Shown piece by piece: positions 10,119-19,969 of a DNA stretch of 64,000 bases (its first letter is position 1; every line of letters begins with the position of its first letter). A program made the position numbers and the translations under genes. The notes below the pieces were generated by a model. That model searched no databases. It was not told the origin of the DNA and saw only the letters and a program-made list of their open reading frames with translations. Source of the DNA: Mesorhizobium sp. M1D.F.Ca.ET.043.01.1.1 (lineage in GTDB: Bacteria; Pseudomonadota; Alphaproteobacteria; Rhizobiales; Rhizobiaceae); contig NZ_CP034444.1 of NCBI RefSeq assembly GCF_003952385.1, positions 2,170,001 to 2,234,000 on the forward strand, written 5' to 3'.

Positions 10119-10870
10119 CAGCGGCTCTCCGCTATCGGCGGCTGGCCGCGCCTCGCCCAATGCTCGACGCCTCCAATCAGAACGTTGGAGATCAAGGTGA
10201 GGAATAAGTAAAGCATGCCAGCGGCCATGAAGAACGTGAAGTAGGCTTTTGTAGCGCCCGCAGCCTGTCGTGTTTCGAGGGTCAGTTCGTTAAAGCCGAC
10301 AACGGCCAGAAGAGCTGTGCTCTTGAATGCGACCACCCAGAGATTCGCAAGACCTGGGATTGCGAAGGGCAGCATCGCAGGCAGTGTGATGCGTCGCATC
10401 AGCAACGTAGGCGTCATACCAAAGGCTCGTCCCGCCTCGATTTGGCCTTGCGGTACCGCGAGGATCGCGCCGCGCAGCACCTCCGTTGCGTATGCACCTT
10501 GTACGAAGCCGAGCGCAACGATGCCTGCTACGGGCCCGCTGACATCGATCCGTCCGGAGCCGACAATGTCCAGGAGGCGATTGATCAGGTCCGGAACCGC
10601 GAAATAGATGAGCAGAATTAGCACGAGTTCTGGCACCGCTCGGATGAGGGTGGTGTAGACTTGAAGCAAATCGCGGAGCACATGTCCACCATAGAGCTTG
10701 CCGTATGCACCGCCAGTGCCAATAAGGAGTCCCAAGGAAAAGGCTCCGACGCCGATCTCGACTGAATTAATGAATCCGCGCAGCAGATTTCCGCCCCATC
10801 CAGGCGGCGCAGGTGCAAGCAACTCGAAAATGCCGGTCTGAGCCAGCGGCAAAAATAGATAGTCGATCAT
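10118..10870 (-). CDS. Polar amino-acid ABC transporter permease (HisQ/OccQ type)
   Basis: A protein of 250 residues with five or so membrane segments. ATG 10870 is preferred over the upstream ATG 10891 because AAGGGAAG lies at correct spacing before it. The EAA loop is VPQGQIEAGRAFGMTPTLL. It overlaps the second permease by one base and follows the binding-protein gene after a 150-base gap that contains a hairpin. Together with 9312-10118, 11022-11804 and 11845-12663 it makes a complete HAAT-family importer. Confidence 0.9.
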   Translation of the reverse strand: MIDYLFLPLAQTGIFELLAPAPPGWGGNLLRGFINSVEIGVGAFSLGLLIGTGGAYGKLYGGHVLRDLLQVYTTLIRAVPELVLILLIYFAVPDLINRLLDIVGSGRIDVSGPVAGIVALGFVQGAYATEVLRGAILAVPQGQIEAGRAFGMTPTLLMRRITLPAMLPFAIPGLANLWVVAFKSTALLAVVGFNELTLETRQAAGATKAYFTFFMAAGMLYLFLTLISNVLIGGVEHWARRGQPPIAESR

Positions 10871-10952
10871 AAGCGCTTCCCTTAACAGCATTGAGAATTA
10901 CCCTCACCAAAACCTGGCGTTCACTGGTGTGCGAGGAAGGACGCTGTCCTCT

Positions 10953-10966
10953 CTCCCGTCTGGGAG
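10953..10966 (-). terminator. Hairpin between binding-protein and permease genes
   Basis: CTCCC and GGGAG separated by four bases form a short stable hairpin, with partial pairing outside the stem, in the 150-base gap after the substrate-binding-protein gene. There is no strong T-tract, so it may act as a partial terminator or mRNA-stabilising structure that keeps binding-protein expression above that of the permeases. Confidence 0.35.
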
Positions 10967-11021
10967 GAAAGGTGACTGGGCGTGAATTTGTCAGGAAAAT
11001 TTCACCAAGGAAAAAGTGTCT

Positions 11022-11804
11022 TCAGCCCCCATAGATGTCGAAATCGAAATACTTCTTCGTAATCTCGTCGTACTTACCGTTTGCACGAATTCCCTTGATC
11101 GCAGCGTTGATCTTTTCCTTGAGCGCGGTGTCTCCTTTGCGCAGACCCGCCCCGACGCCCGGCGCCATAATATCAGGATCATTCGCAACCTTGCCTTTAA
11201 TCTCGCAGCAAGCCTTGCCCTGTTCAGTTTTCATGAATTGATCAATGGTAAGCGGGCTGGCGAGAATGGCGTCGATCCTGCCGGCGACTAGGTCCTGATT
11301 GATCTCATCCTGTGTCTGGTACGTTTTCATTTCGGCCAACCTGTCTTTGAAATGCTTGCTTGCGTAGACTTCGGCATTGGTAGAGACTTGAATTCCGAGA
11401 ATCTTGCCCTTGAGGCCTTCAGGGGTAGGATCCATCGCAACGCCCTTTGGGGCGGCAATCGTGTATCCGCTGTCACTAAAGTACTTGTCGGAGAAGTCGA
11501 TCGTCTTTTTGCGCTTCTGTGTGATTGACATCCCGGCCATGATGACATCGATTTTCTTGGACGTCAGAGAAGGAATGATCCCGTCCCAAGCAACGGGGGT
11601 GACGGCGCAGTCGAATTTTGCCTCGGCGCAGATCGCGTTAATGATTTCAATCTCCCAGCCGACCCATTTTCCTGAGGCGTCCAGGGACGCGAACGGTGGG
11701 GAAGGCTCTGCAGCGATTCCAACCTTCACCTGCTCCGCTTGCGCCATCAAAGTCGATGCGCAAAGGATTGCTGCTGCTGTCAAAATTTTAGAAAGTACAT
11801 TCAT
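11022..11804 (-). CDS. Periplasmic amino-acid/opine-binding protein
   Basis: A 260-residue SBP_bac_3 protein. It has a signal peptide (about residues 1-23: hydrophobic LTAAAILCASTLMAQA before EQVKVGIA) and the family pattern PPFASLDASGKWVGWEIEII, then PSLTSKKIDVIMAGMSIT and a C-terminal KYFDFDIYG. This is the lysine/arginine/ornithine, histidine, octopine/nopaline branch. AAGGGG precedes the ATG at good spacing. The ligand cannot be read from sequence; the racemase-like and amine-oxidase neighbours hint at a D-amino acid, opine or basic amino acid. Confidence 0.9.
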   Translation of the reverse strand: MNVLSKILTAAAILCASTLMAQAEQVKVGIAAEPSPPFASLDASGKWVGWEIEIINAICAEAKFDCAVTPVAWDGIIPSLTSKKIDVIMAGMSITQKRKKTIDFSDKYFSDSGYTIAAPKGVAMDPTPEGLKGKILGIQVSTNAEVYASKHFKDRLAEMKTYQTQDEINQDLVAGRIDAILASPLTIDQFMKTEQGKACCEIKGKVANDPDIMAPGVGAGLRKGDTALKEKINAAIKGIRANGKYDEITKKYFDFDIYGG

Positions 11805-11844
11805 GATTGTTCCCCTTTACAGGTATTCGCTGGTTTTCCATTCG

Positions 11845-12663
11845 CTACCTTACTCTGCGGATGAACTGTTGAAGCCTCTCCGATTTCGGCGATCCGAATA
11901 TTGCTTCCGGTGGCCCTTCTTCCTCGACGCGGCCCTCGTGGAGAAAGACCACGTGGGTAGCGACTTCCCGGGCAAATTTCATTTCGTGCGTGACCAGGAT
12001 CATGGTGCGACCTTCACGAGCCAAACCGCCAATGACGCCGAGCACCTCGCCGATGAGTTCAGGATCGAGTGATGAAGTTGGTTCGTCGAAGAGCATGACA
12101 CGTGGCTGGACCGCAAGCGCCCGAGCGATTGCGCCACGCTGCTGCTGGCCGCCTGATAGAAATGCTGGGTAAACAGTCCGTTTTTCCAGAAGCCCCACTC
12201 TTGCAAGCAGCTTCTCGGCATCAACAATCGCTGCTTTCCGGCTGACGCCGAGCACATGAACCGGCACCTCGATCACGTTTTCGAGTAGGGTCATGTGACT
12301 CCAGAGATTGAAGCTCTGAAAGACCATGCCGAGCCTGGAACGTATGCGTTCGATCTGCTTTCGGTCCGCCGGGACACTGTTCCCAGCGCCATGCCGCTTC
12401 AGGCGAATTTCCTCACCATTCACCCTGATAACACCGCTAGTCGGGTCTTCCAGGCAGTTGATACAGCGAAGTAGCGTTGATTTGCCGGAGCCGCTGCCAC
12501 CGATGACCGCGACCACATCGCCGTCGCGCGCAGATAGAGAGACCCCCTTCAATACATGGAGCGCACCAAACTTCTTGTGCAGGTTCTCGACGTGGATCGC
12601 TTCGGCGGCGTCGTTGGCCACTGTATGGCGAGGGCTAGGAACAGCCCTTATAATGGCCGTCAT
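11845..12663 (-). CDS. Polar amino-acid ABC transporter ATP-binding protein (HisP/OccP type)
   Basis: A 272-residue ATPase with Walker A GGSGSGKSTLLRCINCLE, an H/Q-loop followed by ABC signature FLSGGQQQRGAIARALAV, Walker B VMLFDEPTSSLDPEL and the switch histidine LVTHEM. The C-terminus (EEEGPPEAIFGSPKSERLQQF) is that of the HisP group. It is the first transporter gene after the racemase-like gene and precedes the binding protein by 40 bases, completing the importer. Confidence 0.92.
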   Translation of the reverse strand: MTAIIRAVPSPRHTVANDAAEAIHVENLHKKFGALHVLKGVSLSARDGDVVAVIGGSGSGKSTLLRCINCLEDPTSGVIRVNGEEIRLKRHGAGNSVPADRKQIERIRSRLGMVFQSFNLWSHMTLLENVIEVPVHVLGVSRKAAIVDAEKLLARVGLLEKRTVYPAFLSGGQQQRGAIARALAVQPRVMLFDEPTSSLDPELIGEVLGVIGGLAREGRTMILVTHEMKFAREVATHVVFLHEGRVEEEGPPEAIFGSPKSERLQQFIRRVR

Positions 12664-12759
12664 TGCTGCCCGCTCTCCTGACCGAACATTGCTACTACTA
12701 GGAGTGACGGTGCTGTTTTGATTGCATTCATTCCGAATTCCTCTTTCTTGCCTTGGATT

Positions 12760-13923
12760 TCAGACATAGACACGGGGGATGTGATCTCGGAGTTGGGCAT
12801 AGAGACCGATGAGGTCTGTCCCCCATTGAGCGGCGACCTCTTCCTGCGTGATTGTCTGGAGCCCTTGCTGCCCTAGCAGGAGCACTTGGTCGCCGAACCT
12901 CGCATCAGGGACGTCCGTAAGATCGATGCGCAGGTGTTCGAGATGGGCGGGAGGAAGCAAGCGCGCGCGCTGCCCCCTCACCAACGCTTCCGCCTGGACT
13001 GGGACGTGACGCGGTAGGCCATCCCCCCACCCCATACCCAAGACACCGATCGTCATTCTCGGCCGAAAACCGGGTATGTCTGGTATCCGCCCGAGAGAAG
13101 CATCGATCCGCTTGACGGAGACGAGGCATGTCGAAATGGCCTTAAGAGCCGGCCGTAGGGTGACGGGCCGCATGGGTCGATCCGTCTCAGGAAGACCGAA
13201 AAACAAGGCCCCGGGATCCACCGCATCGAGATCCATCGCGGGATACCGAAGCACGGCTGCGGTGCTCGACATCATGGTGATAGCAGGACGAGTGCCGGAC
13301 GCCTCGGCCTCCCGTAGAATCCGCTGCAGGCGGGAGAATTGCTCGCTTGCAGTCGATGTGGGCAACTCACTGAGATGGGCGTAGAGTCCCTGTACTTCGA
13401 CGTCGTTACAGGCGTGCGCGGCCGCGAGAAGTCGACCCATCTCCTGCGGCGTGGCCCCGGCTCTGAAGAACCCGAGGTCCGCCTTAACAAAGATGCGGGT
13501 GGTGCTCATGGCCTCACGCCAGCGCTCCAGTTCATCGACGTTGGAGACGGTCACGGTGAGCCCGAGCGCTTCAATTGTTTTCGCTGATATCGGCAGAGGA
13601 CCGGGATAGAGCAGAACCGGGAGATCAATACCAATTTCGCGAATGGACATGGCATCCGGCAGCGTGGCGACAGCAAAACCGTCAGCCCCCTCTGCCGCCA
13701 GGGCGCGGGCGACGGGCCCCGCTCCACAGCCATATCCATTGCGCTTCAAGCAAGCGAAAATTTTCACCGTCCCGGGCAGATGCGCGCGCAGTTGACGATA
13801 ATTGTGCCTGATCGCACCGAGATCGATTTCATACCAGCTCTCCCGGGATGCCGCGCTTTGCCGAGCGGGAGCAAATCCTCGCCATGAAGAACAATCCGTT
13901 TGAGCTTGCTCACTAGTTTGCAT
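12760..13923 (-). CDS. Alanine-racemase-family PLP protein with altered catalytic residue
   Basis: About 387 residues from ATG 13923; an in-frame TTG at 13947 is the only upstream alternative and would begin six bases from a conserved inverted repeat. The fold-type III barrel is clear: YEIDLGAIRHNYRQLRAHLP, then the PLP lysine in ACLKRNGYGCG (about K60) and MMSSTAAVLRYP. In alanine racemases the second catalytic base is the Tyr of the GYADG motif in the C-terminal domain; here the matching segment reads GMGWGDGLPR, with Trp at about residue 299. Two-base racemisation would therefore be impaired or changed. It heads the transporter operon. Possible roles are a different racemase, an epimerase, a decarboxylase-like activity or a sensor. 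Confidence 0.8.
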   Translation of the reverse strand: MQTSEQAQTDCSSWRGFAPARQSAASRESWYEIDLGAIRHNYRQLRAHLPGTVKIFACLKRNGYGCGAGPVARALAAEGADGFAVATLPDAMSIREIGIDLPVLLYPGPLPISAKTIEALGLTVTVSNVDELERWREAMSTTRIFVKADLGFFRAGATPQEMGRLLAAAHACNDVEVQGLYAHLSELPTSTASEQFSRLQRILREAEASGTRPAITMMSSTAAVLRYPAMDLDAVDPGALFFGLPETDRPMRPVTLRPALKAISTCLVSVKRIDASLGRIPDIPGFRPRMTIGVLGMGWGDGLPRHVPVQAEALVRGQRARLLPPAHLEHLRIDLTDVPDARFGDQVLLLGQQGLQTITQEEVAAQWGTDLIGLYAQLRDHIPRVYV

Positions 13924-13927
13924 GTCA

Positions 13928-14003
13928 AACGATGAAAGGAATCCCAAAACCGGTCAATTTATTACGTTTTTGTGACACCCTATTAATTTTACTGATATAG
14001 CCC
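13928..14003 (-). promoter_or_regulatory. Promoter/operator block of the alr-like gene, shared with 37952-38027
   Basis: About 76 bases just upstream of ATG 13923 match the region between the capA-like gene and the lysR gene at 38 kb, at roughly 80 percent by eye, including the start codon context. Inside is the inverted repeat GTCA-N16-TGAC (13953-13976) in an AT-rich stretch, conserved in the other copy (37979-38002). The pattern suits a LysR-type operator overlapping a promoter. The IS66 remnant begins at its far side. Confidence 0.6.
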
Positions 14004-14520
14004 GCACTGAATCAGGAAGCTGAAAAGCGGGAAAATTGCCCGCAAATGTGCTCTGATTTTTGTGATGTTGGCACCCGATCTTGAGCTCCCCCGACGACGT
14101 TGACTCAAGGGCGATAGTTACTGCCACAGCCGAAAAGGCCGCCCTTCTGGAGGAGCGCAACGTCCGTCTGTCGTGTTTTGTCTTCATGTAGCGCCATGAT
14201 GCCGCAGCATTTCACCAACCGACCGTGGTCGCCTGACGGTCAGCATCCGCACCACTTCCATTCCATTCCGTCGACCAGTGCCAGGAGCTGAGCACGATTG
14301 AGCTAACCGGTGGAGGCCGATCCGCGGCTAGCAGAACTTCGCCTTGTCCAGCTGTCGCACAAGCGATCTTCACCCAGTCGGCTCTTTGGTGCGCAAGACG
14401 TAAAGCGCGCCTTGAAACAGGTCCGAGCCAGCATCGCGCACCAAGGCCAGAAGGATGTGGGACCTTTTCTTAAATCAACGGATGACCTGGCGGCAAACCG
14501 GGATCATGCTTGACGCACCG
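13980..14520 (-). mobile_element. IS66-family remnant A (TnpB and TnpC fragments)
   Basis: Two decayed pieces in normal IS66 order on the minus strand: a TnpB-like stretch at about 14240-14420, nearly repeating the sequence at 16150-16380, and the start of TnpC at about 13980-14190 (ALLEERN-type coiled-coil codons). No intact frame. The TnpC fragment stops at the alr-like promoter block, so the insertion probably removed whatever lay divergent from the alr-like gene. Confidence 0.6.
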
Positions 14521-14559
14521 CGCGAATAATCCTGGTCAAATTATCCTGGCCGACATCGG

Positions 14560-16760
14560 CGCCCGCTGAGCAGGTCATGCGCGGCGCGCCCTACTAGATC
14601 CGCGCCAGCGATCTCGAAGACGAAGGGACCAAGGCCGATTTGGCGCGCAATACTCCGCGTCGCATCCACGACGACAACCAGGAATCGCTGTTTTCCGCCA
14701 TTTGAAAAGGAGGTGCATTTTGAATCAGTCTTCGTCTGTGGCCGGATGGGCGCGCTCGACGGTATTGGAGTCGATTTCGATGCGTCCGTCGGTCAGGAAG
14801 CGTTCAAGCGCGGCACGCCGGCGAGTGCACAGCGGATCGCCTCGGCGGGCTTCAATTTTCCTGACGCTTCGGCAGCTCCTTTTCCCACAGCGCAGAGAAG
14901 CGGGAAGGACGGCGGTTGATTTCTCCTGACGCGCAGCTATCCGAGCTACCTGGCACGGCCTCCTCGGCGGCCCACAGGGGGGCCATCTGCGCCACCGTCT
15001 GCGAGCCTGCCGCATGCAGTTCGTAGAACGTGCGCCGCACGTGCGACAGCACACCGCCAGCATCACACCATCATTGCCCCGATTGGATCGGGCCAGCCGG
15101 TTATAGGCGGCGTATCCGTCGACCGGCAGGATGCCGCGATAGCCGTCCAGATGGCGGGCGACACATTCGCCGGCACGACTGTCTTGGAGCGGTAGCGGCG
15201 ATGGGCGGTCCGCTGTCCCCCGAACGGCCGATCATCGCGGAAACAGGTCCAGAGGTAGGCCGTCTTGGCCTTGCCCGATCCCGGCCAGCGCTGGCAGCGT
15301 GGTCTCATCGGCGAAGACCCGCTCACTCTGCTTGATGCGGGTCAGTGCATAATCGGCGAGCGGCTCGAGCTCGAAGCCCGCGCCATCTGTGACCGATTTC
15401 GACCTGATCGCGGGCATTGATCGCTTTCTGGCGATGGAGCGGCAGGCCATCGGCGTATTTCGACACCGCGATCTGGGCCATCAGCGCTTAGATCGGGTTG
15501 GCGCTTTCGACGATGCGGGCGGGTGCGGCTGCCTCGATGATGCCGTCCAGACCTTGTAGGCATATCTGGGCGACGCGTGACGATCACCCGGAACTTCGCC
15601 GGGGTGACATCAAGCCGTTCGGTTCGTGCACGTCCTCCCCGATCAGAATCCCTTCCAATCCCGGGCAACCGGCTGGCGTTTCGGGTTCAATCACCACCTT
15701 GACCCGTTCGAGATGGGCCGCAAAGCCTTTGCGCGCGCGCGGCGCGCGCCTCACTTTCGAGCTTCCCGTAGCCTTTTCCATCTGCGCTTCCACGCTGATT
15801 TCGATTTCGTCGAAGACGAGAGCATACTGCTCCTCGCTAAGCGCGCCGGTCCGCAGCCTTTCGGAGCGGCTGCTGAAGCGCGACCCCTCCAGCATCTTCA
15901 CGGTTGCCGTCAGTCTGCGATCCGCTCCTCGGCGCTCTTGTTGACCAGCTCGAGATGGACCTTGCGCTCCTCCAGAAGGGCGGCCTTTTCGGCCATGGCA
16001 ATAAACATCGCCTTGAGCGCGTCAACGTCATCCGGGAGCCCAAGATCGGTGCCGGCATGGCCAAATTCAGAGCATATTCGCGGGCAATTTTCCCGCGTTC
16101 AGCTTCCTGATTCATTCTGCCGCAGGGTTTTACCCAACCGATTGCGGCCGCCAGACCGTCACCGTCCGAATTCGCTTCCACTCCATTCCGTCGACCAGAG
16201 CCATGAGCTGGGCATGATTGAGCTGGACCCGTGGCCGATCCGGCCAGCAGAACTTCGCCTCGTCCAGCCGCTTGGCGTAACGACACACGCCGCTGCCGTC
16301 CCACCACACGAATCTTGATCCTGTCTGCTCTTTCGCGCGGAAGACGTAAAGCCCGCCACTGATCCGCGCCGGCATCGCGCACCAGCGCCAACAGTCAGCC
16401 GCGGCTTCGCTTCCGCCGACCAGCGCCGGCGCGGACGCTGCGGGCTTGCCTCCAGCCGCTTCGGGGCCGCCTCAAGAACATGGAAACTTCTACTATCAGG
16501 CATAAGCGCAGACATAGGAATTGACACCCTGCAAGCTCCTGGGCTCCTTGCTTCAGTGTCAGTATGTCTCGCTCATCGCCGCAAGCCACGCCAGATGGGG
16601 TCAGCTTGACGCTTACTTTGGGCGACCTCGACAGCCAGGCCGAGCCGCATTCCATGCCATCGCTTCTTCCGACAGCGCCGCCGCGGGTTGCCTCCGGCCG
16701 GTTAGCAACCCCTCAAGAACATGGAGACTTCTGTCGTCAGACATAAGCCCAAAGCACGAC
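14560..16760 (-). mobile_element. IS66-family remnant B (TnpA, TnpB and frameshifted TnpC)
   Basis: A longer broken IS66 copy. TnpA pieces lie at 16400-16760 (RRRWSAEAKPRL), TnpB at 16130-16400 (FVWWDGSGVCRYAKRLDEAK, QLMALVDGMEWKRI) and TnpC at about 16110-14580 in several frames: SERLRTGALSEEQYALVFDE near 15840, then ADETTLPALAGIGQGQDG, DDRPFGGQR, RRTFYELHAAGSQTVAQMAP and RAALERFLTDGRIEIDSNTV near 14770. Many frameshifts; not active. Confidence 0.75.
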
Positions 16761-16981
16761 GCGAATTGCCCGCCGCGCAGAGATTCCTCGCTCCTGGCGT
16801 TTATTGAAACTCTTATCAGTTTACTTCTGAGTTGGGTGCTATGACGAGGCTATGGAAACAAACCCTATCCCACACGCCTCAACTTTGGCATCCGGGATGA
16901 GACAATTGCACCAATGTACGGCCACGATCAGCTCTTACCATTACGCCACCTGCGGCGGCAGGTGCCAGCAGCAGATTGTTG

Positions 16982-18208
16982 CTATTCGGCAAGGGTCGGA
17001 AATGGTGTGATCGACCAATCGATTAAGTCGACCGCTCGCTGCAGCGTTGCCTCCGTCTGAGCATGGCTAGGTGAAGCGACGATGACATGTCCGATCGTGT
17101 CTCGGTAATCGCCTTTCCTGACGATTGGCGTTTTGGGTTGAACATAGAACTTGACCTCGGCGACACCTGACACAGCGGCTGCTCGGCTGTCGCCGCCAAT
17201 CCAAGCTAGGGTGCCGTCGCGATCAGCAACAAGGAACCGCGCGGCTGCAGTCTGCAGGTCCCCCTTGCGCAGATCCCATTCGTCGCCGATCGCTAACTTG
17301 ATATGTTCGGTGATTAGATCGACACCGTAAGCCAGCCGAACCAGTTGGGGATCGGGCGTGCCGGCCATTCGCGGGTTAACTTCGATCACTACTGGGCCAC
17401 CCCTCGTCCACCGGAATTCAATGTTCGTTGGGCCCCAGCCAAGGTCGAGAGCTCGCAAACAGCTCAACGAAATATCGGCAATACGGTCATACTCCTCACC
17501 AGTTAGCATGGCCGGATAGGTGTACTGACGATAGACAAAATGCGGCGGAGGGCCGAAGTCACCGGCGCCAATCCCAATTACCTCATTTCCCATTATGTCA
17601 GCAGCATAGTAGGGGCCTTGTGCGAATTCCTCGACCAGTATCCTCCGCGAGGATAGCCATATGTGCTTCTCGCTCAACAGATAGGCCGTATGCTCGGCCA
17701 CCTCGTCGAAGTTGCGGCACAATCGGACTCCGATACTGCCGCCGTTTACAGTTGGCTTGAGAATCACCGGCAGACCGATCTCTGCGGCAGCCCTTTCAAC
17801 GTCCCTAGCATTCGCTGCCACGCGAAAGGCAGGCATCGGAACGCCTGCCTTCGCAAGAAGCTGACGTTGAGTGAATTTGTCTCGGCATCTTTCAATAGAT
17901 GCGGGGTTCGGTCCAAGTAGATCGAAACGCCGGCAGAGCTCACCAACCGTCGAATAGTCCATCACTCTGCCCGTAATTCCAGCAATATGATAGGTCGCAA
18001 GTATCCGGGTACATTCGCGGATTAGCGCATTGACATCGCTTGTGTCGACGCGGATTGCCTCGATCCCTTCCGCCGCAAGATAGTCGTCGCAAGTTGGACC
18101 AGCCGAAAAGATAATTGGGTGAAGACCAAGACGCTGGGCCGCTTGGACGTATAGCAGACCACAACCCCATGGACCGCCTTCCACCAAGATGAATGCTTTC
18201 CTTCCCAT
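16982..18208 (-). CDS. ATP-grasp ligase family protein
   Basis: A 408-residue protein from ATG 18208 (the frame is open to 18628, but the extra N-terminus is unlike the family). It starts with a Rossmann-like pre-ATP-grasp segment (KAFILVEGGPWGCGLLYVQA). The ATP-grasp core follows from about residue 110, with the ATP-binding LPVILKPTVNGGSIGVRLC and the metal-binding IEFRWTRGGPVVIEVNPRMAG. This is the carboxylate-amine ligase group that includes L-amino-acid ligases and carbamoyl-phosphate synthetase-like enzymes; it probably joins an acyl phosphate to an amine. It lies alone between an IS66 remnant and an IS5-type remnant. Substrate not known. Confidence 0.8.
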   Translation of the reverse strand: MGRKAFILVEGGPWGCGLLYVQAAQRLGLHPIIFSAGPTCDDYLAAEGIEAIRVDTSDVNALIRECTRILATYHIAGITGRVMDYSTVGELCRRFDLLGPNPASIERCRDKFTQRQLLAKAGVPMPAFRVAANARDVERAAAEIGLPVILKPTVNGGSIGVRLCRNFDEVAEHTAYLLSEKHIWLSSRRILVEEFAQGPYYAADIMGNEVIGIGAGDFGPPPHFVYRQYTYPAMLTGEEYDRIADISLSCLRALDLGWGPTNIEFRWTRGGPVVIEVNPRMAGTPDPQLVRLAYGVDLITEHIKLAIGDEWDLRKGDLQTAAARFLVADRDGTLAWIGGDSRAAAVSGVAEVKFYVQPKTPIVRKGDYRDTIGHVIVASPSHAQTEATLQRAVDLIDWSITPFPTLAE

Positions 18209-18547
18209 TGCTTTTAATCCTCTGTTGCGAGCTGCGCGGCGGTCAGAGTGTAGATGGACCAGCTTTTTTGCCGTGCCTTCCCTCAGCCGTGCCATGAAGC
18301 TAGCATTCTCAGCGCTCTGCGGTTGCAAAGATTTCGTAAAAATTAGTGAAAGGATCTGTTGCAAGATTTGGTAGCCGGCTGTGTGATAGGAGCGTCTCGA
18401 CGGGTTCTGGAGTTGCAAGGTCCAATGTCGCGAGTTGGCGGGATGCCGAGTTCCGCACGAAAAGGAGCATTGCATCTGCGGTGGCGAAGACGGTGGTTCG
18501 GATGTGACGAACGCGGGGACAATTACGATTGAGGGAACAACGAGTTC
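18209..18547. other. Upstream region of the ATP-grasp gene
   Basis: About 340 bases with no gene of its own; it includes the improbable N-terminal extension of the ATP-grasp frame. A GC-N10-CC pair near 18285-18300 was considered as a sigma-54 site, but the flanking bases do not fit. Confidence 0.35.
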
Positions 18548-19529
18548 AGGAACGTGTGCGGTGGGACTGCGTGTGGCCGTCATAGGGATTGCCGGGCAGT
18601 GCTTTTGCATGCAGGGCGAACTGGCCACCCTTGGAGCGCTTCAGCGTAGTGGCCACCGACACCTTCACCCCGAACTCGTAGGGCATATGCGCCTTGACCT
18701 TGCCGATGCATTCTACCGCGTGTGCGTGCAGGCTGTGGATCTTGCGGCCGCGCTGGCGCTGGCGTTGCAACGGTGGCCGCCTGGTAGCGCGGCCATTTGA
18801 AGAGCGCATCCAGCCCCGCATCGCCGGCGATCTGGCGACCGATGTCGCGAATGGTCCGGCCGAGATAGGTCTTGAGCCTGCGCAGCGCCTTGTTCGCCCG
18901 CTTGAACTGCTTGGCGTGGGCATAGCGCTGATGGCTGATCAGCGCCAGCTTGCCGACCCGCATAGCTCTGGCGCAAATGGAGCCCCTTCCTCTTGGCCAG
19001 CCGCACCGGCCGTTCGCGCGCCCGGTGGATGAGCTTGGCGTTGGTCGGGAACATGACTTTCTTCGGCTGCACGGTCGTGTCGACGATGACCTCGCGCGTA
19101 TCGGCCGGCTTCATCGCCCCGGTCTTGACCGCAAGGCTGAGGCTCTCCTGCAACCGCGCCACGATCCGCTCCTCGCCCATACGGCTGCGCCAACGCGTCA
19201 TCGAGGAGCGGTCAAACGGCAGCGTATGGCAAAAGAACGTCTCGCCGGTGAGATACTGGAAGTAAGGGTTCTCCACCCAGCGCTCGCACAGCAACCTCAT
19301 CCGACAGGTGGAAGGTGTGCTTGAGGATCGCCAGCCCCATCAGCCGGGTCGGCAGCGGCGGCATGCCGGGGCCGTCCGAATAGACGGCGCCGAAACGCTC
19401 CTCCAGCACCGGTGAGTCGATCGCCTGCGCCAGCCGCACCAGCTCGTGCTTCATGTTGATGATCTGATCGAGCCTGGAGCGGAACAGATCCTGCTCTCCC
19501 GTCTCGCGCTTATCGCGTGGCTTGGACAT
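18548..19529 (-). mobile_element. IS5-type transposase remnant with frameshifts
   Basis: The minus strand encodes an IS5-superfamily transposase in three frames. The N-terminus is at 19529-19300 (QDLFRSRLDQIINMKHELVR, GLAILKHTFHLSDE), the middle at 19300-18960 (NPYFQYLTGETFFCHTLPFD, EVIVDTTVQPKKVMFPTNAK) and the C-terminus at 18960-18560 (TYLGRTIRDIGRQIAGDAGL). At least two frameshifts and a truncated end show it is dead. A terminal sequence containing GTGAATCACG is seen near 19565. Confidence 0.75.
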
Positions 19530-19969
19530 TCGCCGTCCCCTCGATTCGCCGCCGCCGAACCGAGTGAATCACGCTCCGCAGCACAAGGGAATCGCAAACC
19601 GAATTGCAGGAAACAGAGCTCATAAATCGCGAATCCCTGCAATTCCAAAGCCGCCATCCGCCTCAATCAACATGCCAGATCAATGGCTTGCGGATAGTTC
19701 ACGGTCGACTTACCATGCATGCTTCAGGCGCGCCTGAAGCCCTGACAACCATTGGCAATGGCCAAACCGCCGCTGTGCACAATCCCAAATACTACTTCGC
19801 AGCGCCATTCCTTACGACGTCGGCTACTGAGTCAATATCGTGAGGCAGCGCTGGCGGGCCGCCGTGAACTTGCAAGCCTTGGATAAGCTCGATGAACCTC
19901 CCGCTCATTAGCCGATGTTGAAAGCCCGAAGGACGCGGATCCTATAGCCAATGCAGCACAAGACGGGTT
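19530..19969. other. Intergenic region after the dpp-like operon, no supported gene
   Basis: About 440 bases holding the end of the IS5-type remnant (to roughly 19580) and unassigned sequence up to the stop of the DppF-like gene. No protein signature was recognised. Confidence 0.4.

Noticed and set aside
16982..18628. Longer ATP-grasp protein starting at 18628
   Set aside because: The 140-residue extension is low-complexity and unlike the family; ATG 18208 gives a normal ATP-grasp N-terminus.
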